This document shows positions 60,922 through 64,000 of a stretch of DNA of 64,000 nucleotides, piece after piece. Every line of letters begins with the position of its first letter. Positions within the stretch are counted from its first letter, which is position 1. The translations under genes were made by a program, and so were the position numbers. The notes under the pieces are model-generated. The model saw nothing but the letters and a program-made list of their open reading frames with translations, was not told where the DNA came from and ran no database searches. Origin of the DNA: Tridacna crocea (lineage: Eukaryota; Mollusca; Bivalvia; Cardiida; Cardiidae); assembly GCA_943736015.1 (NCBI GenBank), contig OX031061.1, positions 17,617,290 to 17,681,289 on the forward strand, written 5' to 3'.

Positions 60922-61172
60922 ACTCAACTCTTTTCCACACAATCCCGACTTTTAACAAACTTGAGATAGAAGCTTTTTGAAAACATTGTGGGAAAAGGAG
61001 AAAATGCTGATAACCAGCATTTTCTCTTTCTCCCACAATAGAAGATTTTTGAAAACATTGTGGGAAAAGGAGAAAATGCTGATAACCAGCATTTTCTCCT
61101 TTTCCCACAATGTTTTCTACACTCCCAAAGTCAAAGTCAATTTTTGATTCACATTTATTTTGTTGTCTGCTT
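60922..61172 (+). repeat. PalTTAA MITE with palindrome duplicated in tandem
   Basis: Two whole palindromes, about 60976-61038 and 61048-61113, both centred on GCTGATAACCAGC and separated by GAAGATTTTT. Confidence 0.88.
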
Positions 61173-61716
61173 GAGGAGACGATAGTGATGTTGGACCTCA
61201 ATCTCGAAATCTGCCTTCCAGCCAAAGCCCGCGGGGCAGATATCGGGCCAGTATCACTCTCGGGCCCTCATAAGCAGTGTTATAACTTCTATTGATTAGA
61301 TCTATTATGATACTAATACATGTATTAAATTTTCAAAAGATATTAGGTTGTATGTTTCATGCTGGCATAAACTTCATGATGAAAACATCAAAAGTTGCCT
61401 CCTATTTGCATTTCAAAATACATGTAATTAAGTGCTTGAACCTTTTATGTTGTGCTTCTTTCTCCATCAGAAGACCTTATTTTTTTTTTTCATGTATTAG
61501 ATTTATTAATGTTATAATATAAAATGTGCTAAAGATGTTACGTTCATATGTTTCATGCTGGCATAAAATTCATGATGAAAACATCGGCAGTTATTTTGTG
61601 GAGAACTTCCCATGGCCATTTCAGGATGATTAAATGTTTTAACCTTATAGTTTTGTTCTTTATCTTGCTGCCCAATCCAGACTTGAAAATCTTCTTGTTA
61701 CACAGGCTAACCTGTA
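61173..61716. repeat. Unassigned, with a 40-bp direct repeat
   Basis: GTTTCATGCTGGCATAAACT at 61350 and GTTTCATGCTGGCATAAAAT at 61549 are followed by TCATGATGAAAACATC in both and about 200 bp of partly similar sequence. No gene recognised. Confidence 0.55.
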
Positions 61717-61918
61717 TTAACCCTTTACCCCATAAGGCATTTCTATGGTATCTCTAATTGACCCTAAATAACAGCAAGGATGAAGTCCTTTCTTATGTGT
61801 ATATGACACCTTTTGATAATGAAGAAAACATTGTGGCAAAAGGTGAAATTGCTTGTCACAATTTCAAACGCTCCTGAAGCAATGAGTAGAAATGAGTATC
61901 TATGGAGTAAAGGGTTAA
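61717..61918 (+). repeat. PalTTAA subfamily C MITE, right arm mostly deleted
   Basis: TTAACCCTTTACCCCATAAG, CATTGTGGCAAAAGGTGAAA, then only CACAATTTCAAACGCTCC, ending ATGGAGTAAAGGGTTAA. Confidence 0.85.
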
Positions 61919-61941
61919 GTAAGCACCCAAGGGTTCCTTGC

Positions 61942-62161
61942 TTAACCCATTACCACACAATCCCTACTTTTGACGACCCCGAGAAAGAACCCTGTAGAAA
62001 TCATTGTGGGAAAAGGAGAAATGCTGGTAACAGCATTTTCTCCTTTTCCCACAATGTTTTCTACCCTTCACGAAACAAATTTAAAATTTCAGTTACTTTT
62101 ATTTTGTCATCTGCAAATGCTTTGGACAAGCCTAAGATATTGTTGTTTGGTAATGAGTTAA
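61942..62161 (+). repeat. PalTTAA MITE
   Basis: TTAACCCATTACCACACAAT to TTTGGTAATGAGTTAA; centre GCTGGTAACAGC has lost one C. Confidence 0.9.
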
Positions 62162-62189
62162 TAGCCAGGGTTAAATTCTGTTCATTTTT

Positions 62190-63247
62190 AGCTCTACTGG
62201 CTGAAAGCCAGCAGAGCTTATGTCATGGCTGGGTTTCCGTCGTCTGTCCCTTCGTCTGTCCGTCTGTTAGTATTTTTCTTGTTTACGCAATAAAGTCTTC
62301 ATTTCTTGTCAGATTTTTGTGAAACTTGCACAGTTTGTTTATCTCATCAATAGCTTCAACCCTATTGATTTTGAGAAAAATCTAACAAACAATATTGGAA
62401 AAGTAGCCATTTCAAGTTGAAAATTTCCAATTCTTGTTTACGTGATAAAGTCTTCATTTTAGGTCAGATTTATGTGAAAGTTGCACAATTTGTTTTTATG
62501 GGAAAAGTAGCCATTTCAAGTTGAAAATTTCCAATGCTTGTTTATGGGATAAAGTCTTCATTTGTTGTCAGATTTTTGTGAAACTTGCACAGTTTGTTTA
62601 TCTCATCAATTACTTTAACCCCATCGATTTTGAAAAAAATTCGACAAACAGTGTGGGAAAAGTAGCCATTTCAAGTTTAAAATTTACATTTCTTGTTTAC
62701 GCAATAGTCTTCATTTTAGGTCAGATTTGCATGAAACTTGCAGAGTTTGTTTATCTTATCAATAGCTTCAACCCTGTTGATTTTTGAAAAAAATTCCAAC
62801 AAAGAGTATTGGAAAAGTAGCCATTTCAAGTTAAAAACTTTCATTTCTTGTTTACGTGATAAAGTCATTTTTAGTCAGATTTCCGTGAAACTTACACAGT
62901 TTGTTTATTTCATCTATAGCTTTAACCCTGTTGATTTTGAAAAAAAATCTTACAAACAGTATGGGAAAAGTAGTCTTTTCAAATTGAACAATATCATTTC
63001 CTGTTTACATGATCAAGTATTTATTTGTGATCAGATTTTATGAATTTTTCAGCTTGTTTATCCCATCAATAGCTTTTTAACCCTGTTGAGTTTGAAAAAA
63101 TTCAACCAACAGTAATGGAAACATAGCCATTTTGAGTTGAAAAGTCAATTTTTTTTGTCTTTTTGCGTAATGACTTCCTATGTATGCTTGAGTTAAAAGC
63201 AAACTCTCTGCCAGTAGAGCATATTCAGGCCCTTCAGGGCCTTCTAG
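62190..63247 (+). mobile_element. H3 Helentron-like element
   Basis: AGCTCTACTGGCTGAAAGCC start: stem AGCTCT/AGAGCT with inner CTGGCT/AGCCAG. Then a GTCTGTCC run, about six ~150-bp units (TTTGTTTATCTCATCAATAG, AAAGTAGCCATTTCAAGTT), GCCAGTAGAGC, and hairpin AGGCCCTTCAGGGCCT with TCTAG. GCTCTACTGGC and GCCAGTAGAGC are an 11-bp inverse pair. Confidence 0.8.
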
Positions 63248-63255
63248 TTCTCTTA

Positions 63256-63316
63256 AAGCCAGCAGAGCTTATGTCATGGCAGGGTTTCCAACGTCCATCC
63301 ATCTGTTAGTCTTTTT
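63256..63316 (+). repeat. H3 5' fragment interrupted by H1
   Basis: AGCCAGCAGAGCTTATGTCA, GGCAGGGTTTCC, CCATCTGTTAGTC match 62205-62272 and stop where the next H1 element begins. Confidence 0.7.
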
Positions 63317-64000
63317 AGCTCACCTGAGCACAACATGCTCAAAGGGAGCTTTTAGGGTCACTGGGTGTCCGTCGTCCGTCATGCATCGTCAACAATTCTT
63401 TAAACATCAACTCCTCCTAAACCGCTGGGCCAATTTGGACCAAACTTGGCAGGAATGTTCCTTGGGAGGTCCTCTTTAAAAACTGTTCACAGAATTTGAT
63501 TCCGTCAAAAACTCTGGTTGCCATGGCAACCAAATGGAATTTTTTAGCAAATTCTTTAAAAATCTTCTCCTCTGAAACTGCTGGTCGGATTTTGAAATTA
63601 TTTCACAGATATGTTCCTTGGGTGACCCTTTTCAAAACCTGTTCGGGAAATTTTGATCCGTCAAAAATTGTGGCTCTGGTGAATAGGGGCTACTTGCACT
63701 ATACAGAAATCAAGGAATTCTTTAAAAATCTTCTCCTCTGAAACTGCTGGTTGATTTTGAAAAATAATTTCACAGATATGTTCCTTGGGTGACCCTTTTC
63801 AAAAATTGTTCGTGAAATTTTGTTCTGTCAAAAATTGTGGCTCTGGTGAATGGGGGCTACTTGCACTATACAGAAATCAAGGAATTCTTTAAAAATCTTC
63901 TCCTCTGAAACTGCTGGTTGGATTTAGAAATAATTTCACAGATATGTTCCTTGTGTGACCCTTTTCAAAAATTTTTCGTGAAATTTTGATCCGTCAAAAA
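63317..64000 (+). mobile_element. H1 Helentron-like element, cut by window end
   Basis: AGCTCACCTGAGCACAACAT, GTCCGTCGTCCGTC, GGTTGCCATGGCAACC and three 168-bp units are visible; the 3' end lies beyond the window. Confidence 0.8.

Noticed and set aside
61813-62322. 169-aa frame
   Set aside because: Made of two MITEs and the start of the H3 element.

Overview
This window is eukaryotic, and almost certainly from a bivalve mollusc (a heterodont clam or mussel is the best guess). It holds two intron-split protein genes with clear animal orthologues, and a tRNA gene with internal promoter boxes and a T-run terminator. It also carries interspersed repeats that I recall from bivalve genomes, such as elements opening AGCTCACCTGAGCA and closing on a GGCCATNNTGGCC hairpin. 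That species-level call rests on memory of those repeats, not on a search.

The left 38.2 kb is the 3' part of an ABCG1/ABCG4-type half-transporter gene on the + strand. Twelve exons (709 to 38206) join in frame into 529 codons plus a stop. They cover the ABC signature, Walker B, D-loop, H-loop, linker and all membrane segments. Walker A and the start codon lie upstream of the window. Introns are 1 to 10 kb. From 38.2 to 49.2 kb I find no gene. A tRNA-Arg(TCG) gene lies on the - strand at 49276-49348. A complete three-exon LRRC58 orthologue (+ strand, 49855-54967, 354 aa) follows, with a GC-AG second intron. From 55 to 64 kb there are only repeats and unassigned sequence.

Nearly everything else is mobile DNA. 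The dominant element (working name PalTTAA) is a MITE of about 230 bp with TIR CCCTTTACCAAAC, flanked by TTAA as in piggyBac-like transposons. Its centre is a near-perfect palindrome of about 65 bp. I count roughly 100 copies and fragments, often chained through one shared TTAA. L is the half containing CCCTGAGAAAGAAGCC; R is the half containing TCTGCAAATGCTTTCAATTT. Strand + means L first. Three subfamilies (A, B, C) differ at palindrome positions that change on both arms together.

A second class has the architecture of Helentron-associated elements: a 5' hairpin, a GTCC-type microsatellite, a minisatellite array and a GGCC hairpin near the 3' end. Three families (H1, H2, H3) each have their own complementary subterminal inverted repeats. 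There are also two non-autonomous hAT-like elements, a tRNA-derived SINE with a 15-bp target duplication, and three copies of a 192-202 bp full-length palindrome. A separate 141-bp inverted repeat at 59.6 kb could form a long hairpin RNA. Nested insertions allow relative dating: hAT, H1 and H2 elements sit inside PalTTAA copies, and a local tandem duplication at 36.2-37.4 kb supplies empty sites.

No prokaryotic-type system, CRISPR array or intact transposase was found. The most novel-looking material is the structural conservation of these palindromic elements and their position within gene introns and a probable 3' UTR.
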